From positions 3,348,001 through 3,412,000 of the forward strand of contig NZ_CP053452.2 of NCBI RefSeq assembly GCF_013128195.2: a stretch of DNA of 64,000 nt. Direction: 5' to 3'. The notes below the pieces were generated by a model that was not told the DNA's origin, made no database searches, and saw only the letters and a list, made by a program, of their open reading frames with translations. Positions 41,391 through 49,249 of this stretch are shown here, piece after piece. Position numbers and translations under genes: made by a program. Origin of the DNA: Frigoriglobus tundricola (GTDB lineage Bacteria; Planctomycetota; Planctomycetia; Gemmatales; Gemmataceae). Position 1 is the stretch's first letter, and the number at the start of each line of letters is the position of its first letter.

Positions 41391-41798
41391 ATGGCCGAAC
41401 CGTACATCGCCGTTCAGGTTCCGATGATGCCCCGCGACACGAACCGGCACGGCACCATCTTCGGCGGCGTGCTGCTGTCGTACATCGACCTCGCGGGCGC
41501 CATCACCGCCCAGCGCGAGTTGCAGCTCCGCGGCGGGAACCCGAAGGCCGCGTTCGTCACCGTGGCCATCAACCGCGTCGAGTTCAAGAAACCGGTCCTC
41601 GTCGGCGACGTGGTCCGGTTCGAGACCACAATCGTCCGCATCGGCCGCACGTCGATAACGGTTCATATCGATGTTCACGCCGAGCGCGGTGCGGAGACGA
41701 TCCACGTCACCGAGGCCGAGGCCGTGTTCGTCGGCGTGGACCTCTCCACGCCCGACCGCAAGCCGGTTGCGCTGTTTCCGGAGGGCGGGACGTCCTGA
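41391..41798 (+). CDS. Acyl-CoA thioesterase, hotdog fold
   Basis: A 135-residue YciA/BFIT-type thioesterase. DTNRHGTIFGGVLLSYIDLAGAITA is the signature, with the catalytic Asp/Asn region in NRHGTIFGG and a following helix carrying Asp. FVTVAINRVEFKKPVLVGDVVRFETTIVRIGRTSITV is the second half of the hotdog. It hydrolyses acyl-CoA thioesters; the chain length is unknown. ATG at 41391 has gggagag upstream. Convergent with the M24 peptidase gene. Confidence 0.9.
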   Translation: MAEPYIAVQVPMMPRDTNRHGTIFGGVLLSYIDLAGAITAQRELQLRGGNPKAAFVTVAINRVEFKKPVLVGDVVRFETTIVRIGRTSITVHIDVHAERGAETIHVTEAEAVFVGVDLSTPDRKPVALFPEGGTS

Positions 41799-41836
41799 GC
41801 CCGTGCGGCTCGTTCTCCCACGGCCTCAACCAGCCG

Positions 41837-43015
41837 TCAGACGAGTACGAGGGCGCGCTGCCGGTCCGAGAGGAACTCGCACCCCGCGGGCGTGACCCGT
41901 ACGTCCTCCTCCAGCCCGACCAGCCCCGAGTCGGTCAGGATGCCCAGCTCCAGGGTGAACACGTTGCCCGCTTCGATCACGGTGTCCACGTTGCGGCCGT
42001 AGCACGCCCAGCGCGGCCCCAGCATGGCGCCGCCGTCGTGAACCGCCCGGCCCAAACCGTGCCCGAGTCCGTGCTTGAACTCGGGGTACCCGGCCTCCAC
42101 GACGACCGTCCGGGCCGCGGCGTCCACCTCGAACCCGCGCACGCCGGGCCGCAGGAGCGCGGCCGCCGCGTCGATGGCCCGCACCACCGTATCGAAGGCC
42201 CGTTGCACGTCGGCGGGGGGGGCCGATTCGCCCGGTCGCCGCACGTACCACATCCGCTGGAGGTCCGAGCAGTAGCCCTCGAGGCGCACGCCGAGATCGA
42301 TGTGAACCAGGTGCCCCGGCTCGACCCGAATCGTCGGCGACGGGTAGGTGTGCCCCACGTCGGACGACGGGCCGCAGTTGACAATCGGGCACCCCTCGGC
42401 GGCCCAGGCCGGCGGCACGTTGCGTTCGGCGAAACGCGCGTGAACGAACACCGCCAGGTCCCGCTCGCTCACCCCCGGTCGGATCTGGGCCGTAATCTGG
42501 CCGACGATCTGCTCGGTCACGGCCACGGCCCGGCGAATCCGATCGACCTCGGTCGGCGTCTTGCGGCCCCGGAGCCGGGCCAGGAGCGGCGCGGCGCTCG
42601 TCAACCGGTCCAGGTACGGCGTGCCGCTCAGGAGCTGCTGGAGGAGCTGCCATTGGCCGTGAGTCAGACCGTCGGCCGTCACGTCGTCGGAACTGTAATT
42701 CAGCCCGATCGTCCGCGGGTCGAGGCGCCGCAGGGCATCCAGTAGCGGACCGCGAACGTCCTCGTCGTAGCCAATGACTTCGCGGAAGACGCCTTTGGCG
42801 CGAATGGCGGACGTGTCGAAGTTGGCGACAATCGCGACGCGCTCGCCGCCCGAACCGAAGAGAAAGGCGGAGTTCCGCACCACGTTGGCACCGACGACCT
42901 GCTCGATGCCCGGATCGGGGTGCAGCTCGGTCTCGCGAGCAAAGGTCAGCCAGCAGTCGAGCCCGGTCTCGGTCAGCAGGGCCTGGGCCTGGTCGGCTTT
43001 CTCGTGCAGGATCAC
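41837..43015 (-). CDS. M24-family metallopeptidase (Xaa-Pro peptidase-like)
   Basis: A 392-residue protein with a creatinase-type N-terminal domain (about 1-150) and a pita-bread catalytic domain. Metal ligands are visible in HIDLGVRLEGYCSDLQRMW (two Asp), GLGHGLGRAVHDGG (His) and NVFTLELGI (Glu), with a further acidic residue near the end. It likely cleaves Xaa-Pro bonds or a related substrate; no signal peptide. GTG at 43015 with ggaggag upstream is preferred; the residues upstream in frame are unlike family starts. Confidence 0.86.
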   Translation of the reverse strand: MILHEKADQAQALLTETGLDCWLTFARETELHPDPGIEQVVGANVVRNSAFLFGSGGERVAIVANFDTSAIRAKGVFREVIGYDEDVRGPLLDALRRLDPRTIGLNYSSDDVTADGLTHGQWQLLQQLLSGTPYLDRLTSAAPLLARLRGRKTPTEVDRIRRAVAVTEQIVGQITAQIRPGVSERDLAVFVHARFAERNVPPAWAAEGCPIVNCGPSSDVGHTYPSPTIRVEPGHLVHIDLGVRLEGYCSDLQRMWYVRRPGESAPPADVQRAFDTVVRAIDAAAALLRPGVRGFEVDAAARTVVVEAGYPEFKHGLGHGLGRAVHDGGAMLGPRWACYGRNVDTVIEAGNVFTLELGILTDSGLVGLEEDVRVTPAGCEFLSDRQRALVLV

Positions 43016-43289
43016 GGTACTCCTCCGGTTCGATCGGGACGAAGGCGTCCCGGGCTGATGATTGAGCAATAATTTATCCGCCAAATGGCCGGACGCCCGA
43101 GCAAATGGCCACGCGGGTACTCGTCCGCTTCGGCCGCGCATAACGAGATTGAGCAATCGGTTGCGCTCACCGCACCGTCCCCCCAACCGCACCTCGTGAC
43201 GCCGGCCGGCACGGAACCGCGCCTTGTTTCAATTCGCCGGGTCATCTATACCAACTGCTGATCGCGACCCGCCGTATTCCGAGGCCGCC

Positions 43290-43814
43290 ATGAGCTTCTC
43301 CTCCTCGCACCTGTACTTCGACGATCTGGAAGTCGGCAACGAATGGACTTCCGGCGGGCGCACGGTCACCGAGGCGGACATCGTCAACTTTGCCGGCTTT
43401 AGCGGCGATTTCAACCCGATCCACATCGACCACGAGTTCGCCAAGACGACCCCGTTCCGGCGCCCCATCGCCCACGGGTTCGCGGTGTTCTGCATGGCCA
43501 GCGGCCTGGGCATCTTCGCGCCGCCCGTCCGCACGATGGCGATGCTCCGCGTGAACCAGTGGAACTTCCAGCAGGCGGTGTTCGCCGGGGACACCATCCG
43601 CAGCCTGACCCGCGTGAAGGAGAAGACCGTCCGCGGGCGCGGGCGCCGCGGCGAGATCGTCTGGTACCGGGCGGTCGTGAACCAGGACGGCAAGGTGGTT
43701 CAGGACGGCGAAGTCGTCACGCTGGTCGAGTGCCGCCCGCCGGTGCGCGAAGCGGCTCTCACGGCGCCGGACGCCGCCGCCGCCGCGCCGCCGAGCAGCA
43801 ACGGGAGCGCCTGA
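43290..43814 (+). CDS. MaoC-family dehydratase
   Basis: A 174-residue hotdog-fold hydratase domain. DIVNFAGFSGDFNPIHIDHEFAKTTPFRRPIAHGF contains the Asp-x-x-x-x-His catalytic pair (DFNPIHID) and the following PIAHG turn. FAGDTIRSLTRVKEKTVRG and RGEIVWYRAVVNQDG continue the fold. Such enzymes hydrate 2-enoyl-CoA thioesters. The C-terminal 25 residues are alanine/proline rich and likely disordered. It is close to gltX on the same strand (119 bases). Confidence 0.88.
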   Translation: MSFSSSHLYFDDLEVGNEWTSGGRTVTEADIVNFAGFSGDFNPIHIDHEFAKTTPFRRPIAHGFAVFCMASGLGIFAPPVRTMAMLRVNQWNFQQAVFAGDTIRSLTRVKEKTVRGRGRRGEIVWYRAVVNQDGKVVQDGEVVTLVECRPPVREAALTAPDAAAAAPPSSNGSA

Positions 43815-43933
43815 CCAAGCGCGGAACGTGGAGTGAAGGCCGGGAAGCCCGGAGCCAACTCGAACCTCCGGCCCCCTTCCCGTATCCTGTCTGTGGTTTC
43901 CTTCCGAACTCCGCGCTCCGCGCTCCAATTGCC

Positions 43934-45499
43934 ATGACCGTTCGCACCCGCTTCGCCCCCAGCCCGACGGGCTATCTCCACATTGGGGGCGTCCGCACCG
44001 CGCTCTTCAACTGGCTCTACGCCCGCCGGCACGGCGGCCAGTTCGTCCTCCGCATCGACGACACCGACGCCGCCCGCAACCGGGCCGAGGCCGTGAAGCC
44101 GATTCTCGACGGCTTCTCGTGGCTCGGCCTCGACTGGGACGAGGGGCCGACGAGGGACGCCAGCGGCGACAGCTTCGGCCCCCACAAGCCGTACTTCCAG
44201 GGCCAGCGGAATGACAAGTATGTCGCCGCGGCGATGAAGCTCGTGGCCGAGGGCAAGGCGTACCCGGACTACACTCCGCCCGAGGAGCAGGACAGCCGCC
44301 GCGACCTCGCGAAGCGGCTGAAGAAGGCCTACGTTCACCGCGGCAGCAACCGCGACGTGGCGCCCGAGGAGAACCTGCGCCAGTACCAGGCGAAGCCGGC
44401 GCCGATCCTGCTGCGCGTGCCCGAGGGCGAGAAGGTCGTCTTCGAGGACCACGTGCGCGGGCGCGTCGAGGTGGACACGGACACGATCCGCGACCCGGCC
44501 CTCCTCCGCGCCCCGAACGACGCGGGCGTGTGCGGTGCGCTGTACAGTTTCGCGACCGTGGTGGACGAAATCGACTTCGGCATCACGCACGTGATCCGCG
44601 CCGAGGAGCACCTCGCCAACACGCCGGTCCAGATCCTCATCTACAACGCGCTCGGCGGCGCGACCCCGGAGTTCGCGCACATCCCGCTCGTTTATTACAA
44701 GAGCGAGAAGATGAGTAAGCGGAAACTACCGGCGCTCGGGGCCGACGAGATCGCCAAGCTGAAAGCGTGCGGGTGGACCGAGGAGGAGATTCAGTGCCGC
44801 GACGACCTGAACATCGCGACGGTCGCGTACTACCGCGAACTGGGCTACCTCCCGGCGGCGCTGGTGAACTACCTCGTGCGGCTCGGCTGGGCGCTGAACG
44901 AGACCGACGAGATCTTCTCGCTCGAAACGGCGATCGCCAACTTCGACACGCGGGACGCGACCAAGGCGCCGGGCAACTTCGATGAGAAGAAGCTGTTCTG
45001 GGTGCAGACCGAGTACATGCGGAAGCTGTCCGCGGAGGAGAAGCTCGCCGGCTCGCTCCCGTACCTGCTGCGGGCGAAGCTCGTGAGCGATCCCGTTCCG
45101 GTCGCGACCCGCGCGCTCTTACTGAAGATCGCCGAGTTCGCCGCGGACCGGATCAAGCTGTTCTCCGACTTCGTGTTCTACGCGGCGCCGCTCTTGAAAG
45201 AGGCGCCGGCCTACAACCCGAAGGCGGTGGCCGACAAGCTCGCGAAACCGGGCGTCGGCGACCGGCTCCGCGGGTTCGCGGACGAGTTGCGCGCGCTGGA
45301 GCCGTTCGAGCCGGCGGCGATCCTGGCGGCGTTCACCGCCTACGCCACGAAGATCGCCGTGAAACCGCGCGACCTCGACGGCGCGGTGCGGGTCGCGCTC
45401 ACCGGGGAGACCGTCGGCTTCGGCCTGCCGGAAACGATGGTCCTCCTCGGCCGCGACGCGGTGCTGAAGCGGATTGAGTCGGCGCTGAAGTTGACGTAA
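43934..45499 (+). CDS. gltX: Glutamyl-tRNA synthetase
   Basis: Charges tRNA-Glu (class Ia synthetase). The 521-residue protein has the HIGH-like motif PSPTGYLHIGGVRTALFNWL at 10-29 and the KMSKS-like motif SEKMSKRKLPALG. The catalytic insertion and the C-terminal helical anticodon-binding domain (YAAPLLKEAPAYNP, IAVKPRDLDGAVRVALTGETVGFGLPETMVLLG) are present. The block EGPTRDASGDSFGPHKPYFQ is normal for the family. Essential gene, so this segment is core chromosome. Confidence 0.96.
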   Translation: MTVRTRFAPSPTGYLHIGGVRTALFNWLYARRHGGQFVLRIDDTDAARNRAEAVKPILDGFSWLGLDWDEGPTRDASGDSFGPHKPYFQGQRNDKYVAAAMKLVAEGKAYPDYTPPEEQDSRRDLAKRLKKAYVHRGSNRDVAPEENLRQYQAKPAPILLRVPEGEKVVFEDHVRGRVEVDTDTIRDPALLRAPNDAGVCGALYSFATVVDEIDFGITHVIRAEEHLANTPVQILIYNALGGATPEFAHIPLVYYKSEKMSKRKLPALGADEIAKLKACGWTEEEIQCRDDLNIATVAYYRELGYLPAALVNYLVRLGWALNETDEIFSLETAIANFDTRDATKAPGNFDEKKLFWVQTEYMRKLSAEEKLAGSLPYLLRAKLVSDPVPVATRALLLKIAEFAADRIKLFSDFVFYAAPLLKEAPAYNPKAVADKLAKPGVGDRLRGFADELRALEPFEPAAILAAFTAYATKIAVKPRDLDGAVRVALTGETVGFGLPETMVLLGRDAVLKRIESALKLT

Positions 45500-45520
45500 A
45501 GTGAAACGGGAGGGCGAGAA

Positions 45521-45994
45521 ATGGTCACACCGATGTTGCGTGAGCTGACGGGACCGTTTCCGCCCTTCTTTCATTTCGAGGGGCCGTGGTTCCTCCACGA
45601 ACGCAGCGCCCGGCACCTGATCGACGCCTGGGATCACGTTTGCCAACGGGCGATTCAAGAGGGCAACGCCGAGGACCTCCACGCCGCTCGCGACGACTAC
45701 CAAGCGGTCCTCTTGGCGCACCTCAAGATTTTGGATGGGTATCTGCTCCTGCTGGATCGTTTCGCGGGCGAGTACCCGACGGAGTTTGTAGACCGTCTCA
45801 TTCCGGGTCGGGACCGACTCCAGAAGCACTACGACGCGCTCTTCCCACGGTGGCAGACGATCGACGACCTCGAAGCGATGCTGCTCGAACGTATTTCACT
45901 TCCGAACGACCGGCTCAAGGCGCTCGCGGAGAAATATCCGCCACCGCAAGCGTGGTACGACGAGGCCCACGGCACCTCTGCGGCCCAGGAGTGA
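45521..45994 (+). CDS. Hypothetical partner of the PemK/MazF-like gene
   Basis: A 157-residue soluble helical protein (FLHERSARHLIDAWDHVCQRAIQEGNAEDL; LLAHLKILDGYLLLLDRFAGEYP; WQTIDDLEAMLLERISLPNDRLKALAEKYPP). Acidic/aromatic composition, no signal. It precedes a PemK/MazF-type toxin gene by six bases on the same strand, the position of an antitoxin, but it lacks a recognisable AbrB- or MazE-like DNA-binding domain. It is unknown to me; an antitoxin or chaperone role is an inference from position only. Confidence 0.6.
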   Translation: MVTPMLRELTGPFPPFFHFEGPWFLHERSARHLIDAWDHVCQRAIQEGNAEDLHAARDDYQAVLLAHLKILDGYLLLLDRFAGEYPTEFVDRLIPGRDRLQKHYDALFPRWQTIDDLEAMLLERISLPNDRLKALAEKYPPPQAWYDEAHGTSAAQE

Positions 45995-46000
45995 GCGGTC

Positions 46001-46402
46001 GTGAGTGCCCCGTTCCAACAAGGCCGGATCGTTTGGGTGGAACTGCTCGACCCGCAGGGGCGGAACCCAAAGCGGCGACCCGCGGTCGTCCTCACGACCA
46101 GCGCCGAAATCCGTTCCGACGGAGAGGTGGTCGTCGCGGCGCTGAGTTCTCAAATAGATCAGTCACCGCCAGAGGTGTCGGTCGAAGTGCCGTGGCATCG
46201 GAACGGGCACCCGCGAACGAAGCTGAACCGGCGGAACGTGGTCGTGTGTACGTGGCTGGTCACCGTGACGGTCCGTTCGATCCGGCCCGATGACCTCGGC
46301 GGCGTTGTACCGTTAGCCGAACTTGTCCGTGTGCTGGAAATCGTTCGTTCATTGCAAAATGGTGCGAACCAACCGCCACCCGAAACTGAAGCCAATTCAT
46401 GA
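46001..46402 (+). CDS. PemK/MazF-family toxin-like protein
   Basis: A 133-residue protein with the MazF-type beta barrel signature GRIVWVELLDPQGRNPKRRPAVVLTTS, VVVAALSSQ and LNRRNVVVCTWLVTVTVRSI. The family are mRNA interferases; several members also serve other nucleic-acid or binding roles. The start is a GTG at 46001. It overlaps the following kinase gene by four bases (ATGA), so three genes are likely co-translated. Toxicity not demonstrable from sequence. Confidence 0.82.
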   Translation: MSAPFQQGRIVWVELLDPQGRNPKRRPAVVLTTSAEIRSDGEVVVAALSSQIDQSPPEVSVEVPWHRNGHPRTKLNRRNVVVCTWLVTVTVRSIRPDDLGGVVPLAELVRVLEIVRSLQNGANQPPPETEANS

Positions 46403-47388
46403 AAGAGTTCAACCTCATCGGTCTCGGCAACTCGCTGGTCGATATCCTCCTGGAACTGACCGAGGGGGAGTTCGGCCCGCTCGCGTTCGAGAAGGGGACG
46501 ATGCGGCTCACCGAACACGACGAGCAGCAGCAGTTGCTCAAGGCGTTCGGGGACCACGAACCGCGGCTCGTCAGCGGCGGGAGCGTGGCGAACTCCGTCA
46601 TCGCCTGTTCGCAGCTCGGCGGCACGGGCGCGTTCATCGGGTGCGTCGGCGACGACCGCTACGGGCTGCACTACAGCGAAGAGTTCGCCGAACTGAACAT
46701 CGACTTCGCCAACCCGCCCCTCGTCGGGCAGACCACCGGCACGTGTGTGAGCATCATCACGCCGGACGCCGAGCGCACCATGCGCACCTGCCTCGCGGTG
46801 TCGAGCCACCTCGCGGCCCGGCACGTCCCGGCCGACAAGATCGCGGCGGCCGAGTGGCTGTTCGTCGAGGGCTATCTGTTCGCCAACCCGAGTACCGGTC
46901 AGCACGCGATCCGCGAGGCCCTTCGGGCGGCCAAGGCCGGCGGCACGAAGGTCGCGCTCACCTGCTCCGACGCGTTCATCCCGCAGGTGTTCGGCGACGC
47001 GTTCCGCGAAGCCCTTGCGCAAAGCGATTTGCTGTTCTGCAACGCGACGGAAGCGATGGCCCTGGCCGGCGGGGCGAGCGCGCAAGAGGCGTTCGCGAAT
47101 CTGAAGGCCGTGGTCCCGAACGCGGCGGTGACCGACGGCCCCAACGGCGCGTTCGTCCGGTATCATGAAGCGGAGTGCCACGTCCCGGCGTTCCCCTGCA
47201 AGCCGGTGGACGTGACCGGCGCCGGCGACATGTTCGCCGGAGCGTTTTTGTACGGCGTCACGCAGGGGCTCCCGGTCGAACGGGTGGCCCGTGCGGCGAA
47301 CTTCCTGGCGATGAAGGTCATCACCCAGATCGGCGCCCGCCTGCACCACGGCGCGAAGCCGTTCTGGGCCGAGGCGCTCGCGTCCTGA
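46399..47388 (+). CDS. PfkB-family (adenosine/ribokinase-like) sugar kinase
   Basis: A 329-residue ribokinase-fold kinase. LIGLGNSLVDILLEL, GGSVANSVIACSQLGG (sugar-binding GG), GCVGDDRYGLHY and the terminal signature VDVTGAGDMFAGAFLYG with the catalytic Asp in GAGD. The form with FNLIGLGNSLVD and VTDGPNGAFV is typical of adenosine-kinase-like PfkB proteins, but the substrate is not fixed. It shares ATGA with the toxin-like gene upstream. Confidence 0.9.
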   Translation: MKEFNLIGLGNSLVDILLELTEGEFGPLAFEKGTMRLTEHDEQQQLLKAFGDHEPRLVSGGSVANSVIACSQLGGTGAFIGCVGDDRYGLHYSEEFAELNIDFANPPLVGQTTGTCVSIITPDAERTMRTCLAVSSHLAARHVPADKIAAAEWLFVEGYLFANPSTGQHAIREALRAAKAGGTKVALTCSDAFIPQVFGDAFREALAQSDLLFCNATEAMALAGGASAQEAFANLKAVVPNAAVTDGPNGAFVRYHEAECHVPAFPCKPVDVTGAGDMFAGAFLYGVTQGLPVERVARAANFLAMKVITQIGARLHHGAKPFWAEALAS

Positions 47389-47413
47389 CTGTCACCATCG
47401 AGTTCAATTCCAC

Positions 47414-47995
47414 ATGTCCCGCACGCGCACGTTTATCGGCATCGACATTGGCGACGGCGTTCGTGGGAACGCGGTGTCGCTCCAGGAGGCGCTCGCGAAG
47501 ACGGGCGCGGATGTGAAGTGGGTGACGCCGGAGAGCATGCACCTCACGCTGCTGTTTCTCGGCGAGGTGGACGACCGCGAGCTGCACCCGGTGTGCAAGG
47601 CGGTGCAAGCGGTGGCGGCGGGCGAACCTCCCTTCACCCTGCACGTGTCGGGTGTGGGGGCGTTCCCGACGCCGCGGCGTCCGAAGGTGCTGTGGGCCGG
47701 TGTGACGACGGGCGCGGACGCGCTCCAGCGTTTGAACGCCGCGCTCGAAGAGAAGATGCTGGACCTGGGTTGTTACCGGACGGAGGAGCGCGGGTACACG
47801 CCCCACCTGACGCTCGGCCGGGTGAAGGGCGAGGCGGACGGCCTGACGGTGGCGCCCGAATTGCAAAAGCGGCTGACGTGGAACGGGGGCCGCGTTCCGG
47901 TCGGCGAGATACTGGTATACAGTAGCAGTATGGAACGTGACGGACCGGTGTACACGGTCATCGGTCGCGCGCCGCTGACCGGTTCGCCGACCTGA
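47414..47995 (+). CDS. thpR: RNA 2',3'-cyclic phosphodiesterase (2H family)
   Basis: Opens 2',3'-cyclic phosphates on RNA ends. A 193-residue protein with two HxTx motifs: H43-L-T45 in SMHLTLLFLG and H131-L-T133 in PHLTLGRVKG. IGIDIGDGVRGNAVSLQEAL and VGEILVYSSSMERDGPVYTVIG are the family ends. ATG at 47414 gives the standard opening TFIGIDI. It lies 39 bases upstream of a broken tRNA-Arg gene, which marks the left edge of the inserted region. Confidence 0.92.
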   Translation: MSRTRTFIGIDIGDGVRGNAVSLQEALAKTGADVKWVTPESMHLTLLFLGEVDDRELHPVCKAVQAVAAGEPPFTLHVSGVGAFPTPRRPKVLWAGVTTGADALQRLNAALEEKMLDLGCYRTEERGYTPHLTLGRVKGEADGLTVAPELQKRLTWNGGRVPVGEILVYSSSMERDGPVYTVIGRAPLTGSPT

Positions 47996-48033
47996 CTTGC
48001 CGGTTCGCGCTCTGTGGGGGAAAATGCCCGCAC

Positions 48034-48073
48034 GCGCCCGTAGCTCAACTGGATAGAGTACCCGTCTTCTAAG
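48034..48073 (+). pseudogene. 5' half of a tRNA-Arg(UCU) gene
   Basis: gcgcccgtagctcaactgga gives the acceptor strand (GCGCCCG, 48034-48040), D-stem GCTC/GAGT, A60, the anticodon-stem strand CCCGT and loop CTTCTAA with anticodon TCT, then G73. The expected complementary anticodon stem does not follow; the next bases (atgcaatacg) are unrelated. The missing 3' half is at 57311-57357 and pairs with it. The cut is exactly at the anticodon loop. Confidence 0.88.
48061..48073. other. Left attachment-site core
   Basis: CCCGTCTTCTAAG matches CCCGCCTTCTAAG at 57311-57323 at 12 of 13 positions, in direct orientation 9250 bp apart, inside the tRNA anticodon arm. This is the typical crossover position of tyrosine integrases using tRNA genes. 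Confidence 0.7.
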
Positions 48074-48367
48074 ATGCAATACGCTACTGCTCTCTTGCCA
48101 TTAAGCTTTTCCCTCGTCACGCTTTGCGGATACGAGCCGAGTCGCACTCAACTCTGACACGTCAGAATTCGGAGAGATCAACCCGCCGGCGTGAGTCTAG
48201 CGAAATCTGCTGAATTGCGGGCTCACAAATTACGGCAATTGAGCGATCTGCAGCGCACACGCCCGGCGGCTCACGTGATTGACGGTGTGATTTATCTTGG
48301 GTGGTATCCGTCCCTTTTCTCGGCGGAGGCCATGTGCCGCGTCGGGGGACGGTCACCCCGCCTCATG

Positions 48368-48441
48368 TCACGTTATCAAAAAGATGCCGAACACGTCGTC
48401 AGCGGCGGTGCCGGCGAGGTTCCCGACGATCCGGGTGTGGG
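48368..48441 (-). pseudogene. Severed 3' end of the beta-helix gene
   Basis: Read from the target site onwards it continues the frame of the gene at 50779-53013: THTRIVGNLAGTAADDVF followed by GIFLIT and a stop at 48368. The DDVFGIF ending is typical for these planctomycete surface proteins. It was separated by insertion of the IS66 element. The 294 bases to the left (48074-48367) show no gene. Confidence 0.85.
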
Positions 48442-48517
48442 GTACACGACCGGCGAACGGCGTCATTGACAGGTAAGGTAAGTTCGATGGCATCCGTTTT
48501 CCCTGGAGGATGCCGCT

Positions 48518-48865
48518 GTGCCTGCTGTCCCTGCTGCCTCTCGCCGTGACCCGGCCGCCACCCGTCGCCGGTGGGCCGAACGACTCGAACGGTTCCGCCG
48601 GTCGGGGCAGACGATCGCTCAGTTCTGTGCCGCCGAGGGCGTCTCACCGCCGTCCTTTTATGTGTGGCGGCGAACCCTCGCGGACCACGCCCCATCACCC
48701 GTACCGGTCACTCCGACGCTCGTCCCCATCCGCCTGACCCCGTCGCCCGCCGGACCGCCGATCGAGGTGGTGTTCCCGTCGGGAACCGTCCTGCGGTTCC
48801 CGGTCGATGCCCGACCGGAGGTCATCGCCGCCCTCGTGCATGCGGTGGAGGGGCGCCCGTGCTGA
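48518..48865 (+). CDS. tnpA: IS66 TnpA
   Basis: A 115-residue accessory transposition protein. RRWAERLERFRRSGQTIAQFCAAEGVSPPSFYVWRRTL is the helix-turn-helix part (ERFRRSGQTIAQFCAAEGVS), the IS66 TnpA hallmark. GTG start at 48518 with ctggagg upstream. Its stop codon overlaps the start of tnpB (GTGCTGA), indicating coupled translation. Confidence 0.88.
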   Translation: MPAVPAASRRDPAATRRRWAERLERFRRSGQTIAQFCAAEGVSPPSFYVWRRTLADHAPSPVPVTPTLVPIRLTPSPAGPPIEVVFPSGTVLRFPVDARPEVIAALVHAVEGRPC

Positions 48866-49236
48866 GCATTCCACCCACCACCCAGCTCTGGTACGGCGGG
48901 GCCGTCGATCTGCGCCTCGGGTTCGACGGCCTGTACCGCCACGTCCAATCCACGCTTCAGGCCGATCCCTTGAGCGGGCATCTGTTCATTTTCACCAATC
49001 GCTCGGCCAACCGGCTCAAGGCCCTGTACTGGACCCGCCACGGGCTCTGCTTGTGGTGCCAGCGACTCGAGCGCGGGCGGTACCACTTCCCCACCCCGAC
49101 CGACCGCAAACTCGAACTCACCGCCACCGAGTTCGCCATGATCCTCGACGGCATCGACTACTCGTCGGCCAAACGTTTCACCCGTTATTGTCGCCCGAAA
49201 GCGTCCGAATCCGACTTGCGCACCCGCACGTCCTGA
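48859..49236 (+). CDS. tnpB: IS66 TnpB
   Basis: A 125-residue protein of the IS66 Orf2 family: TQLWYGGAVDLRLGFDGLYRHVQ, FIFTNRSANRLKALYWTRHGLCLWCQRLERG and FPTPTDRKLELTATEF are the conserved blocks. It is required for IS66 transposition by an unclear mechanism. GTG at 48859 overlaps the tnpA stop by seven bases. The frame continues upstream in tnpA DNA without family-like sequence. Confidence 0.92.
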   Translation: MLSIPPTTQLWYGGAVDLRLGFDGLYRHVQSTLQADPLSGHLFIFTNRSANRLKALYWTRHGLCLWCQRLERGRYHFPTPTDRKLELTATEFAMILDGIDYSSAKRFTRYCRPKASESDLRTRTS

Positions 49237-49249
49237 CCCATCTTTCGGC

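Noticed and set aside
48074-48367. Small ORF (48191-48469) at the left end of the insertion
   Set aside because: It overlaps the severed beta-helix gene end on the other strand and shows no motifs or ribosome binding site.
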